Source: CAVYXF01 sp963772335 (lineage in GTDB: Bacteria; Pseudomonadota; Alphaproteobacteria; Rhizobiales; Rhodomicrobiaceae). From it: a DNA stretch of 64,000 nucleotides. The stretch is taken from contig CAVYXF010000003.1 in NCBI GenBank assembly GCA_963772335.1, positions 310,001 through 374,000 on the forward strand, written 5' to 3'. A program made the position numbers and the translations under genes. This document shows positions 10,105-18,842 of this stretch, piece after piece (the first letter of the stretch is position 1; each line of letters starts with the position of its first letter). Under the pieces are notes generated by a model. The model made no database searches, was not told the DNA's origin, and was given only the letters and a program-made list of their open reading frames with translations.

Positions 10105-11637
10105 TCAAAGCGGGATGTTGTCGTGCTTCTTCCAGGGGTTCTCGATGGTCTTCTCGCGCAGCATGTTGAGCGCGCGCGTAATCCGGGCGCGGGTTGAACG
10201 CGGCATGATCACTTCGTCGATATAGCCGCGCTCGGCGGCCACGAACGGGTTGGCGAAGCGGTCCTGATACTCCTTCACGCGCGCGGCGATCTTGTCCGGG
10301 TCGTTCAGCTCGGAGCGGTAGAGGATTTCCGCAGCGCCCTTTGCGCCCATCACCGCGATCTCGGCCGAGGGCCAGGCATAGTTGACGTCGCCCCGGATGT
10401 GCTTGGAGGACATCACGTCATAGGCGCCGCCATAGGCCTTGCGGGTGATCAACGTCACCTTCGGCACGGTCGCCTCGGCGAACGCGAACAGCAGCTTGGC
10501 GCCATGCTTGATGAGCCCGCCATATTCCTGGGCGGTGCCGGGGAGAAAACCGGGCACGTCGACGAATGTCACGATCGGGATGTTGAAGCAATCGCAGAAG
10601 CGCACGAAGCGGGCTGCCTTGCGGCTGGCGTCGCTATCGAGAACGCCAGCCAGCACCATCGGCTGGTTGGCGACAAAGCCGACGGTGCGCCCCTCCATCC
10701 GGCCGAAGCCTGTCACCATGTTGCGGGCGAAGGCTTCCTGGATTTCGAAGAAATCGCTCTCATCGACGACCTTCAGGATCAGCTCCTTGATGTCGTAGGG
10801 CTTGTTGGGATTATCCGGCACCAGGGTGTCGAGCGATGGCTCGATGCGGTCGGCGGGATCGCGCGTCGGCAGCACCGGTACGCCCGAGCGGTTGTTGGCG
10901 GGCAGAAAGTCCATCAGCCGCCGCATCTGCAGCAGGCATTCCACGTCGTTCTCATAGGCGTGGTCGGCGATGGAGGAACGTGTGGTGTGGATCGAGGCGC
11001 CGCCCAACTCCTCCGCCGTCACCTCCTCATTTGTGACGGTCTTCACCACATCCGGGCCCGTCACAAACATGTAGCTGGTGTCCTTCACCATGAAGATGAA
11101 ATCTGTCATGGCGGGCGAATAGACGTCGCCGCCGGCACAGGGACCCATGATCACGGAAATTTGCGGGATCACTCCGGAGGCTAGAACATTTCTCAAGAAG
11201 ACCTCGCCATAGCCGCCCAGTGCTGCCACGCCCTCCTGAATGCGCGCGCCCCCAGCATCGAACAGCCCGATAATCGGCGCACGGTTTCTCAGCGCCATAT
11301 CCTGGATCTTGATCATCTTCTGGGCGTGCGCTTCCGAGAGCGAGCCGCCGAACACGGTGAAATCCTTGGCGAAGACATAGGCCGCCCGGCCGTTGATCGT
11401 GCCCCAGCCGGTCACCACGCCATCGCCGGGAATTTTGGCCGAGGCCATGCCGAAATCGGTGCAGCGATGTTCGACATACATCCCATATTCCTCAAATGAC
11501 CCGTCATCGAGGAGAAGGCCAATGCGCTCGCGGGCGGTCAATTTGCCGCGCTTATGCTGCGCCTCGATCCGCTTCTCGCCGCCGCCAAGCCGCGCCTCAG
11601 AGCGCCGGCGCTCCAATTCATTTAAGACCTGCTTCAT
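10105..11637 (-). CDS. pccB: Acyl-CoA carboxylase carboxyltransferase subunit, propionyl-CoA carboxylase beta type
   Basis: Carboxyltransferase chain that moves CO2 from biotin onto an acyl-CoA, most likely propionyl-CoA. The 510 residues cover two crotonase-fold halves. Family marks include KRGKLTARERI near the N-terminus, GLFDAGGARIQEGV, GPCAGGDVYSPAMTDF, PGFLPGTAQEYGGLI and KAYGGAYDVMSSKH. The start ATG has a GGAG eight bases upstream; an upstream in-frame Met adds 13 residues without family similarity. No pccA (biotin carboxylase plus carrier) gene is next to it, so the partner must be elsewhere; the carboxylase at 28.5 kb belongs to a different island. It converges with the E1-like gene only 30 bases away. 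Confidence 0.92.
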   Translation of the reverse strand: MKQVLNELERRRSEARLGGGEKRIEAQHKRGKLTARERIGLLLDDGSFEEYGMYVEHRCTDFGMASAKIPGDGVVTGWGTINGRAAYVFAKDFTVFGGSLSEAHAQKMIKIQDMALRNRAPIIGLFDAGGARIQEGVAALGGYGEVFLRNVLASGVIPQISVIMGPCAGGDVYSPAMTDFIFMVKDTSYMFVTGPDVVKTVTNEEVTAEELGGASIHTTRSSIADHAYENDVECLLQMRRLMDFLPANNRSGVPVLPTRDPADRIEPSLDTLVPDNPNKPYDIKELILKVVDESDFFEIQEAFARNMVTGFGRMEGRTVGFVANQPMVLAGVLDSDASRKAARFVRFCDCFNIPIVTFVDVPGFLPGTAQEYGGLIKHGAKLLFAFAEATVPKVTLITRKAYGGAYDVMSSKHIRGDVNYAWPSAEIAVMGAKGAAEILYRSELNDPDKIAARVKEYQDRFANPFVAAERGYIDEVIMPRSTRARITRALNMLREKTIENPWKKHDNIPL

Positions 11638-11914
11638 CGACAATCTCCGGTTGCACAGCGGGGCGGAAAGCCGCAAGACTGGACTATCGGCTTAGCAAAT
11701 CCCATATAAATGGCAATTGCCGCTTTCTCGGACGGAGGCGGAGCCGTTTCCGACAACGGGCGTGCGCTTGCCCATAGCCACGTTTTCGAACTCGACCCAG
11801 CCCGAACTCGACATGAAGAGCCAGCAAGCCTCATCCGCCAAGCGGATCATGCGTGTGATCCGTTGCTGCGAGCAGCCGGCCGACAACCAAAGCGCAACAG
11901 CAAGGGAGCTGACC

Positions 11915-12130
11915 ATGTCAGAGCACAAATACCAGATTGGCGACATTGTCGATTTCACCAATTCGCAGATTGGGATGCGCGCGAGCGCGGAGCGCTGCGA
12001 GATCGTGCGTCTGCTCGCGACCGACGGCGATGACCCGCAATACCGGGTGAAGTGCCCGACTGAGGGCTTCGAGCGGGTCGTCCGCGAAAGTCAGCTGCAG
12101 GAGCGGAGCGTGAAGAAGATGCGCGCGTAA
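11915..12130 (+). CDS. Small conserved hypothetical protein, possible SH3-like fold
   Basis: A 71-residue soluble protein beginning MSEHKYQIGDIVDF with an AGGGAG ribosome site just upstream; the open frame extends further left but that part lacks plausible protein character. The alternation of hydrophobic and charged residues (YQIGDIVDF, CEIVRLL, YRVKCP, RVVRESQL) suggests a small beta-barrel of SH3 type, which is inference. It sits 26 bases before another small gene on the same strand, likely one transcript. No function can be given. Confidence 0.6.
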   Translation: MSEHKYQIGDIVDFTNSQIGMRASAERCEIVRLLATDGDDPQYRVKCPTEGFERVVRESQLQERSVKKMRA

Positions 12131-12156
12131 TATTTTGAAAGAGGGAAAGCCTGCCC

Positions 12157-12384
12157 ATGGCTCGCAAACAGAAACCCAAAGCCAAAGCCGAAATCCTCCT
12201 GTTCGATGTCATCTATGAGGATGGCACGCAGAGTTCGAACCGGCGCGTGCTGAGCACCGAGCTCGGTGGCATGGAAGGCGATGCCGCCGCTCGCGCCATT
12301 ATTGAAAGCCAGGACCGGGAAATTGCCGCGAAGTCCGGCCGGCCGCGCAGCTCAATCAAGACCATCAAGCGGGTTGGAAAGTAA
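12157..12384 (+). CDS. Small basic conserved hypothetical protein
   Basis: A 75-residue, Lys/Arg-rich protein (MARKQKPKAKAEILLF) with an AGAGGGAAAG ribosome site. A central LLFDVIYEDGTQSSNRRVLSTEL segment is probably beta-structured, followed by one helix (DAAARAIIESQDREIAAKSG) and a basic tail ending IKTIKRVGK. The charge suggests nucleic-acid or ribosome contact, but that is speculation. It follows the preceding small gene closely and precedes the methyltransferase by about 130 bases. Confidence 0.6.
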   Translation: MARKQKPKAKAEILLFDVIYEDGTQSSNRRVLSTELGGMEGDAAARAIIESQDREIAAKSGRPRSSIKTIKRVGK

Positions 12385-12511
12385 CGCTAAGCCCTAATGC
12401 CCCGGCCTTTCCATGGCCCGGCAGACGGGCAGCCCCGCCAAATCACATTGCTAAGGCGCCGAGCGAGGTCTAAGTGCGGATGGCGAAGTGACGAGACCAG
12501 GAGGGATGCGG

Positions 12512-13416
12512 ATGACCGAAAGCCTTATCCAAGACGTTTCCGATACCGCATTCATGGTGGCGACATACCGGGCGATGGAGAGCGAACGTCCGGACGCCCT
12601 CTTCCGCGATCCGCTGGCCGCCCGGCTCGCCGGCGAACACGGGCCGCGCATCGTCACCAACCTGCCGCAGGGGCGCATTCTCGGTAAGTGGTTTGTTGCG
12701 ATCCGCACTCACATCATCGACGGTTTCATCACCAATGCCGTCGCGAGCGGTGTGGACACCATCATCAATCTAGGCGCCGGGCTCGACACCCGCCCCTATC
12801 GCATGAACCTGCCACCCTCGCTGCGCTGGATCGAAGTCGATTACCCCAAAATCATCGCGCTGAAGGAGAGCCGTCTTGCCCAGGAGACGCCGCATTGCCG
12901 GCTCGAGCGGGTACAGCTCGATCTCACCGACAGCGCCGCCCGCCGCGATTTCCTCGCCCGCATCGGGCAGGAAGCGGAAAAGGTGTTGGTGCTCACCGAA
13001 GGCGTCATTCTCTATCTGAGCCTCGAGGATGCCGCCTCGCTCGCCGACGATCTGAGGGCCCAGCGCAATTTCCAGTACTGGATCATCGATTATCTGTCGC
13101 CTCACGCCATGCGCTGGCGCAAGCGCCAGCACGGCAAGCTCGGGATGGAGAACGCGCCTTTCCTCTTCGCTCCGCCGGACTGGTTCGGCTTCTTCCATCA
13201 GCATGGCTGGCGAGAGAGTGACATCCGCTATCTTTCGGAGGAGGCCGAACGGCTCAAACGCCCCCCGAGCTGCCGCTTCGCTTTGCGATCTGGATCAAGA
13301 TCACCCAGCTTTTTGCGGGACGGCGTATGCGGGCAACCTTCCGGAAATCAGCGGCCTATGCGCTCCTGGAGCGGAGCGATGCCGCAGGCCAGATGCCTCT
13401 TGCCGGCCGGGCCTAA
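12512..13416 (+). CDS. Class I SAM-dependent methyltransferase, leucine carboxyl methyltransferase family (frameshifted as read)
   Basis: The start MTESLIQDVSDTAF is set by an AGGAGG ending seven bases before the ATG. NLGAGLDTRPYR (SAM-binding), WIEVDYP and VLTEGVILYL are marks of the LCM/PPM1-like bacterial methyltransferases (about 300 residues). At the six-C run 13261-13266 the frame slips: one more C restores PPELPLRFAIWIKITQLF and a natural end ERSDAAGQMPLAGRA followed by TAA at 13414. Without that C the frame runs into the RarA gene and creates a false 770-residue fusion. I read this as a one-base deletion in a homopolymer. Substrate unknown; family members act on small carboxylates, polyketides or proteins. 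Confidence 0.78.
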
Positions 13417-13486
13417 AACGGCTCTGCTGAGCGGCAGCATTGGCGCGGGGTCGAAAGACACCTCTCAGCCACGGGACCTGAAAGCG

Positions 13487-14800
13487 ATGGCAACCCTGTT
13501 CGAGGCCGCAGGACTTGAGAAATCCGCCCCGCGCCCGCTGGCGGATCGGCTGCGCCCGAAAACCCTCGATGATGTGATGGGCCAGGAGCATCTTCTCGGC
13601 GAAGGCGGGGTGCTGCGCCGGATGCTGGCCTCCAAAGGCGGCCTACGCTCGGTGATCTTCTGGGGACCGCCCGGCACCGGCAAGACCACGGTTGCCCGTC
13701 TCGTCGCTGAGGCCGCCGGTCACCACTTCGAGCAGCTTTCCGCGATCTATTCCGGCGTGCAGGAGCTACGCAAGGTGTTTGAGGCTGCACGCGAGCGCCG
13801 GCGGATGGGGCTTGGTACTGTCTTGTTCGTCGATGAGATCCACCGCTTCAACCGCGCCCAGCAGGACAGCTTCCTCCCCGTGATGGAGGACGGCACCATC
13901 ATCCTGATCGGCGCCACCACGGAAAATCCATCATTCGAGCTGAACGGCGCGCTCTTGTCGCGTGCGACCGTCCTGGTGTTTCGCCGGCTAGAGGAAGATG
14001 CGCTCGAGGCCATGCTTGCCCGCGCGGAAGAAGAAGAAGGGCGGCCGCTCCCGGTCACGCCGGAAGCGCGGCATCACCTCCTCGGTATGGCCGATGGAGA
14101 TGGAAGAGCACTGCTCAACCTCGTCGAGGCCGTCTATGGCGCAACCGCCACTGATGCTGCGCCGCTCACGCCCGAAGAGCTGGTCGAGATCGTTCAGCGC
14201 CGCGCGCCGCTCTACGACAAGAACCGCGATGGCCATTACGACCTGATCAGCGCGCTGCATAAGTCAGTACGCGGCTCCGATCCTGATGCCGCACTCTACT
14301 GGCTCGCGCGGATGCTGGACGGCGGCGAGGACCCGCTCTATGTGGCACGGCGCCTCGTGCGCATGGCGGTGGAGGATATCGGCCTCGCCGATCCGCAGGC
14401 GCTGGTGCAGGCCAATGCCGCTAAGGAGGCCTATGATTTCCTTGGCTCTCCCGAAGGCGAGCTGGCGCTCGCCCAGGCGACCATCTATCTCGCCACCGCC
14501 CCGAAATCCAACGCTGGCTATGTCGCCTTCGGAGCCGCAACCCGCATCGCCAAGGAGAGCGGGTCGCTCGCCCCGCCGAAGATCATCCTCAACGCGCCGA
14601 CCAAGCTGATGGCTAAGGAGGGGTATGGGCGCGGCTACGTCTACGACCCGGATACGCCGCAAGGCTTTTCCGGTCAGGATTACTTCCCGGAGGAGCTGGG
14701 CCGGCAGAGGTTCTACCGCCCGACCCGTTTCGGCCAGGAGCTGGAGATCGGCAAGCGCTTGGCTTCCTGGGAAAAACTGCGCAAAGAGAAGAATGACTGA
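13487..14800 (+). CDS. rarA: Replication-associated recombination protein A (MgsA/RarA AAA+ ATPase)
   Basis: AAA+ ATPase of 437 residues that acts at stalled replication forks, related to the clamp loader. The start MATLFEAAGLEKSAPRPLADRLRP matches the usual N-terminus PLADRMRP. Seen in order: PKTLDDVMGQEHLLG, Walker A WGPPGTGKTT, Walker B LFVDEIHRFN, sensor 1 GATTENPSFELN (the family signature), RDGHYDLISALHKSVRGSD (tetramer domain) and YDPDTPQGFSGQDYFPE at the C-terminus. Continuity with the upstream methyltransferase frame is an artefact of the frameshift there. A strong terminator follows its stop. Confidence 0.95.
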   Translation: MATLFEAAGLEKSAPRPLADRLRPKTLDDVMGQEHLLGEGGVLRRMLASKGGLRSVIFWGPPGTGKTTVARLVAEAAGHHFEQLSAIYSGVQELRKVFEAARERRRMGLGTVLFVDEIHRFNRAQQDSFLPVMEDGTIILIGATTENPSFELNGALLSRATVLVFRRLEEDALEAMLARAEEEEGRPLPVTPEARHHLLGMADGDGRALLNLVEAVYGATATDAAPLTPEELVEIVQRRAPLYDKNRDGHYDLISALHKSVRGSDPDAALYWLARMLDGGEDPLYVARRLVRMAVEDIGLADPQALVQANAAKEAYDFLGSPEGELALAQATIYLATAPKSNAGYVAFGAATRIAKESGSLAPPKIILNAPTKLMAKEGYGRGYVYDPDTPQGFSGQDYFPEELGRQRFYRPTRFGQELEIGKRLASWEKLRKEKND

Positions 14801-14804
14801 ACCC

Positions 14805-14837
14805 AAAAAGGCGGGACCACAAAGCTCCCGCCTTTTT
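14805..14837. terminator. Intrinsic terminator, probably bidirectional
   Basis: A perfect 12-bp stem, AAAAAGGCGGGA pairing with TCCCGCCTTTTT, around a nine-base loop CCACAAAGC. It begins four bases after the rarA stop and ends in a T run on the plus strand; the A run on the left would serve leftward transcripts. Confidence 0.9.
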
Positions 14838-15087
14838 GACGCGTGAAAAACCTTTAATCCGGGATGAAGAGTTTGCCCGGTTTTCCTGGCGTGAAGGTGA
14901 TCCGGTCCGCGCTCGCCGGATTGGTTGAGATCGGCGGCACATTCGCCAGTGTAATGGGCGGCGCCCCGGGCTAGAGCGCGAAATGGGAGGTATGCGGCCA
15001 AGCTGACGGTTAGCTCAGCCGCCTGCTTTCTATAATCTCCCCCTGGCTGGAATTAAGCGGCCAGCGCTACGCGCCGTAGGGATCGCG

Positions 15088-16272
15088 CTACTGCCGATCG
15101 CGCATCAGCGCTGCGGTGTGGGTTGCGATTATCAGCTCTTCATTGGTCGGAATGGCCCAGACGCGCACGGGGCTGTCATCGGCGCTGATGTGGCCTGCTC
15201 CATTGGCGTTGCGCCGCGGGTCAAGGCGGATGCCGAGCCACGCCGAGCGCTCGCAGACCGCCCGGCGGATTGCCGGCGCATGCTCGCCGATGCCTGCGGT
15301 AAATACAAGGGCATCGAGGCCGCCGAGCGCGGCGGTGAGGGCGCCGAGCTCGGTGACGACCCGATAGACGAACAGCTCCACCGCATCCGCTGCGTGCACA
15401 CTGCCGCTTTCGAGCAGCGTGCGCATGTCGCTACTCACGCCCGACACACCTTTGAGGCCGCAGTCGCGGTAGAGCATCTGCTCGACTTCTTCGACGCTCA
15501 TGCCCTGTTCGCGCATCAGCCAGATCAGGATGCCAGGGTCGAGATCGCCGGGCCGTGTCCCCATGACGAGACCACTAAGCGGGCTGAAACCCATGGTCGT
15601 CGCGATACTCTTGCCCGCGGAGAGCGCGCACATGCTGGCGCCGCTCCCCAGATGCGCAACCACACAGCGGCTCGCTGCTGCTGCGGGATCGAGCTCCTTC
15701 AGCCGGCCGCTGATATACTCGTAGGACAGGCCGTGAAAGCCGTAGCGGCGCGCCCCAAGCTCAGCAAGTCGGCGCGGCAGCGCGTAGCTCTGGGCGACAT
15801 GGGGCACCGTGCGGTGGAAAGCCGTATCAAAGCAAGCGACCTGCGGGAGATCGGGATGCGATCGCATCAGGCTCTCGACCGGCTCAAGATTGATCGACTG
15901 ATAAAGTGGCGCAAGCGGCACAAGCGCGCGAAGTTTTTCGAGAACAGCGTGGGTGATGATCGCAGGCCGTGTGTGCTCCAGCCCACCGGTCGCGATCCGG
16001 TGACCGACGGCGGCCAGGCAATTCGGGCCGAGATGGCCGTCGAGCCAGTCCATCAGATAGGCGAGGAGCGCCCGCACCGGCAGCGCGCCCCCTTCCGGCC
16101 AGCGCCTCTCGACGAGGCTCGACCCGTCTGCGCGCGACACGGAAAGATGTGGCGCCGTGCCGATGCCTTCGAGCTGGCCTCCAAGCCGCGGGGAAAGATC
16201 CTCTGTATAAAGACCGAACTTGATGCTCGATGAACCGGCATTGATGACCAGAATGCTGCCTGCATCAGGCAT
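15088..16272 (-). CDS. ackA: Acetate/propionate kinase
   Basis: Makes acetate and ATP from acetyl phosphate (or the reverse). The 394 residues show the ASKHA-fold marks: VINAGSSSIKFGLY at the N-terminus, CFDTAFHRTVP, RRYGFHGLSYEYI, VVAHLGSGASMCA, DLDPGILIWLM and VFTAGIGEHAPAIR. The start MPDAGSILVINAG is chosen because the conserved NAGSSS segment normally begins within ten residues of the N-terminus; the open frame further upstream overlaps the gene described next. That upstream gene is an internally deleted phosphate acetyltransferase whose stop overlaps the ackA start by eight bases, so the pta-ackA order is kept but the first enzyme is lost. Confidence 0.93.
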   Translation of the reverse strand: MPDAGSILVINAGSSSIKFGLYTEDLSPRLGGQLEGIGTAPHLSVSRADGSSLVERRWPEGGALPVRALLAYLMDWLDGHLGPNCLAAVGHRIATGGLEHTRPAIITHAVLEKLRALVPLAPLYQSINLEPVESLMRSHPDLPQVACFDTAFHRTVPHVAQSYALPRRLAELGARRYGFHGLSYEYISGRLKELDPAAAASRCVVAHLGSGASMCALSAGKSIATTMGFSPLSGLVMGTRPGDLDPGILIWLMREQGMSVEEVEQMLYRDCGLKGVSGVSSDMRTLLESGSVHAADAVELFVYRVVTELGALTAALGGLDALVFTAGIGEHAPAIRRAVCERSAWLGIRLDPRRNANGAGHISADDSPVRVWAIPTNEELIIATHTAALMRDRQ

Positions 16273-16540
16273 GGCTGTTGCCTCCCGTGATTGTGGCCTG
16301 CGCTGCCGTTCCCTCCCGGTGGGCCTCGGCAAGGAGGACGGCGACGGCGCAGGAAGCGAGCCGGCTCTTTGCACGGCTCGTGAAAATGATCGGCACCCTT
16401 GCGCCCACCACGATGCACGCCGCCTTGATGGCGCCGGCCAGCGCAACCCGGCTGAGCGGATAAACCACAGTCACCGCTGCGCACTTGCCGGCTTTCGCCC
16501 TACTGAGGATGTCTTTGAATATCTGATGATACCGTGCCAT
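16265..16540 (-). pseudogene. Internally deleted phosphate acetyl/butyryltransferase relic
   Basis: A 91-residue open frame whose first half (YHQIFKDILSRAKAG, AAVTVVYPLSRVALAGAIKAA) matches the extreme N-terminus of phosphotransacetylase-type enzymes and whose second half (VPIIFTSRAKSRLASCAVAVLLAEA) matches the extreme C-terminus (usual form IILTSRADSVRTRLASCAVA). The roughly 200-residue middle is gone, yet the frame is kept. The C-terminal motif has also lost about four residues. It cannot form the acyl-phosphate active site as read. It still overlaps the ackA start and may act only as a translated leader for ackA. Family match is by eye. Confidence 0.7.
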
Positions 16541-17050
16541 GTCGGGCCCCGGACAACAGTCTCAGCTTCAGGATAGGTCAAGCCGCTGCGGAAGTGCCGC
16601 CGATTTAAACCGCAGGATTCATCCTGCTCGCGCGGCGCGACAAACTGATCACAACACGATGCTACGCCACTGCTGCTTTCCGCGCCATTGCCGCCGCGTT
16701 AAACATCAGTAATTTGACAATGCGGTCTGGCGCTGGGTAGGAGGCCGGCGATCACCTTCTTTTCATTACGTCCGCGTTTGTCCGCCGGGATCATCGAGCG
16801 AAGGCAAGCGGGGTTGGATCGGCCTTAGCTGGTCGGGCTTGCGGCAGGGCTCGTGCGCTTGGCTCACATGACCGTCGCCGAATTGTCGCAGTCCAGGATA
16901 CGAAGCAGCTGATAAGCGAGATCGGTGATCGCGCGCCTCAGCGAGCTTCCCTTGCGATCATCTTCCTATCTGGTGGCCAACGAAGATTCGTTGCATCGAA
17001 CGCGGGACGCTCGCCCTGGACACGGCGGATTAGGATCGTTCCGCGGCCCT
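16541..17050. other. Intergenic region, no gene recognised
   Basis: About 510 bases without a convincing gene. A near-palindrome GCAGGATTCATCCTGC lies at 16613-16628 (7-bp arms), about 70 bases upstream of the pta relic, and could be an operator for pta-ackA. A short leftward frame at about 16868-16970 (ending LLRILDCDNSATVM) could be the tail of a decayed gene but has no start or recognisable domain. Confidence 0.35.
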
Positions 17051-17338
17051 TTACCGGCAGACCACGGCTTCCGCGGTGCACCAGTATTCGTCGAAAATCT
17101 TCATATAGACGTGGCAGGCGACCTTTCGGTCCTTGGGCTTTACCGGGGTGATTTTGTACTGCCGCCCCCAATCCGCGAGTGCCTGATCGAGCCAACTCTG
17201 GGCTTCCCTGGTGGGCCCGTCCTCGCCGACGCCAACCCACTCCCCTTTCAAGGTTTTGCAAAACGCCGCCTCAGAACTGGAGACGGGCGCAAGACACACC
17301 TGCAGGGCCAAGACGGCCCCGGTTAGCAGTTTGTACAT
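17051..17338 (-). CDS. Small exported protein of unknown function
   Basis: A 95-residue protein with a signal peptide (MYKLLTGAVLALQVCLAPVSSSEAA). The mature part of about 70 residues begins with FCKTLKGEWVGVG and contains four cysteines (FCK, ACH, WCT, VCR), fitting two disulfides in the periplasm. A GGGGGAATG context gives a ribosome site that is very close to the start. No named family recognised. It lies upstream of, and divergent in role from, the cold-shock gene; no operon is evident. Confidence 0.55.
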   Translation of the reverse strand: MYKLLTGAVLALQVCLAPVSSSEAAFCKTLKGEWVGVGEDGPTREAQSWLDQALADWGRQYKITPVKPKDRKVACHVYMKIFDEYWCTAEAVVCR

Positions 17339-17410
17339 TCCCCCACTCGCCGAAACGGGGCAAAGGCCTCTCCTACCTTACGCCCCGCTGATCTCTCTCA
17401 AGTTTATGCG

Positions 17411-17626
17411 CTATTCGGAAACCTGCAGATTGACGGCCTTCGGGCCCTTGCCGCGCGGATCCGGCTGCGTCTCAAAAGAAACACGCATCCCCTCCCCGAG
17501 CATTGGCACGCCAGACCTCTCTACGGCAGAAATATGTACAAAGACGTCCTTACCGCCCTCATCGGGTGTAATGAAACCGAAACCCTTCGATTGATTGAAG
17601 AATTTCACGGTGCCGGACTGACGCAT
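17411..17626 (-). CDS. Cold-shock domain protein (CspA family)
   Basis: Single-stranded nucleic-acid chaperone of 71 residues, one cold-shock domain. RNP1 is KGFGFITP and RNP2 is DVFVHISAV; the N-terminus RQSGTVKFFNQSKGFG is canonical. The start is fixed by AAGGAG eight bases before the ATG. An upstream in-frame Met would add 16 residues with no family match. The upstream leader (17627 onward) contains GC-rich self-complementary segments, as in many cold-shock mRNAs. Confidence 0.95.
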   Translation of the reverse strand: MRQSGTVKFFNQSKGFGFITPDEGGKDVFVHISAVERSGVPMLGEGMRVSFETQPDPRGKGPKAVNLQVSE

Positions 17627-17957
17627 GCGTATGCTCCTTTTCCCCAACTGTAAATGCCGGCTGCCCGCAGGCATGCCGGTTAGGCAGGCATTCAGATGTC
17701 GGGGAAAACAGAACGCGCACGGCTTTACGCGGTTGTTCAGGCTACGTCAGCAATTTCCACCGGGTTCCGATAGGCCGCCCGATGGGCCGGAGTATGAGCG
17801 ATTTACCCAGGGTCGGCAACGAATTTTTGCAAGACGCGTGCCGACAGATCACCATTGTATGCACGTGTTTGCGCCCTGCACACCACCCCCTTGCAAAGCC
17901 GCAGAAATTCGCTCTATGAATGAGGTTCCGACCTTCGAGGGATGTACAGGAGGCGTT
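17627..17957. other. Intergenic region holding the csp leader and promoters
   Basis: This 330-base gap lies between the leftward csp gene and a rightward exported-protein gene. Next to csp, around 17654-17700, the sequence is strongly self-complementary (ATGCCGGCTGCCCGCAGGCAT, then GCCGGTTAGGCAGGCAT), so the csp mRNA leader can fold into alternative hairpins. That would suit temperature-dependent translation, as known for csp leaders, but it is only a structural hint. No other gene is visible. Confidence 0.4.
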
Positions 17958-18474
17958 ATGAGAAGAGTGGTGCAGGCCGTCATTGCGGCCTGGGCGTTAG
18001 CGTGCTCGTTCGTGTATGTCGGCGCGCAAGCATTCACGGATGTCGGACTGGCTAAGAAGAGTTCTGGAGTCCACCAAGGATAGCTGGGTCGAGTTCGCGG
18101 TGACGAAGGCCGGCCAGCAAGTGATCAAGCTAAGCTATTTCTCCGTCTACAAATGCACGGTAAAGGTGCTGAAATATTCTTTCGACAATCGCAATGTCGA
18201 TAAGAGTTTTGCCTTGCCGAAATGCGACCGGAACAACCCCTTCCAGATCGATAATCCGGACGCCTTCATGTTGCCCGTAAAAGGCGTCGTCAAGAATTTC
18301 AGCATGCAGGTTGTCTATGCCGACGGCACGATAAGTGCGATCCGCACCTATGAGCCCTGCAGCTTTGACGACGGTGGCTCCTGCACGCGTCTCGTCCGGG
18401 AGACGCCGGGACAGCCGAACCCCGCCGCTCCGGCAGCACCAGGGGGAGCCACGGCGCAGCGGCCCGCAGGCTGA
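17958..18474 (+). CDS. Exported protein of unknown function (frameshifted as read)
   Basis: AGGAGG at 17948-17953 precedes the ATG of a good signal peptide (MRRVVQAVIAAWALACSFV, then VGAQAFTDVGLAKK). At about 18055-18062, in AAGAAGAG, the frame steps and the mature domain continues as VLESTKDSWVEFAVTKAGQQVIKLSY, through CTVKVLKYSF and CDRNNPF, to a Pro/Ala-rich tail. A two-base AG duplication would explain the break. Neither half makes sense alone: the first stops after 41 residues and the second lacks an export signal. The mature domain has five cysteines. I do not recognise the family. Confidence 0.55.
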
Positions 18475-18568
18475 GCTTTAGCCGGCGAGCCCGGTCGAGG
18501 TAGCAGGCACTAGGAAAACGCCCTCTCTTCGTTTGCGAAGAGAGGGGACGGATGGGGAGTGTGCCAGC

Positions 18569-18842
18569 TCAGCTCTTACCCTTGCTCTTGCGCCATTCTT
18601 CGAGGCTGGCGCGGCATTCGGGCGAGAATTTATCCATAAACGTCTTCGTGCATTTCTTAATCCGGCTGCCGTCTGGATTGGTGCAGAACTTCTTGAAGTC
18701 GTCGGCGCAGACTTTCCGCAGCTCGGCGCGGTGGACATTCCTTTGCAGCATCCTCAGCGCGCACCGCGTGAGAAGCAAGCGAGCCGATACTGAGGGCCAG
18801 CAGAACGGCAGAGCAGGATTTTGTCAGACTTAACAGCTTCAT
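18569..18842 (-). CDS. Small cysteine-containing exported protein (frameshifted as read)
   Basis: The N-terminus is a signal peptide (MKLLSLTKSCSAVLLALSIG, then SLASHAVRAED) read from 18842. Near 18742-18755 the frame must step by one base to continue as AELRKVCADDFKKFC, SRIKKCTKTFMDKF and SPECRASLEEWRKSK before the stop. The four regularly spaced cysteines and helical pattern recall the small periplasmic Cys-rich repeat proteins seen in rhizobia (C-x6-C pairs as in the cysteine-rich GLG1 type), which is a tentative likeness. Single gene, divergent from the ABC ATPase gene. Confidence 0.5.

Noticed and set aside
12488..14800. A single 770-residue methyltransferase-AAA ATPase fusion
   Set aside because: One added C in the C6 run restores two normal, separate genes; the linker has no conserved character.
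14854..14961. Short leftward coding-like stretch ending ITFTPGKPGKLFIPD
   Set aside because: Only about 36 codons, stop just upstream and no ATG; may be a gene fragment but not supportable.
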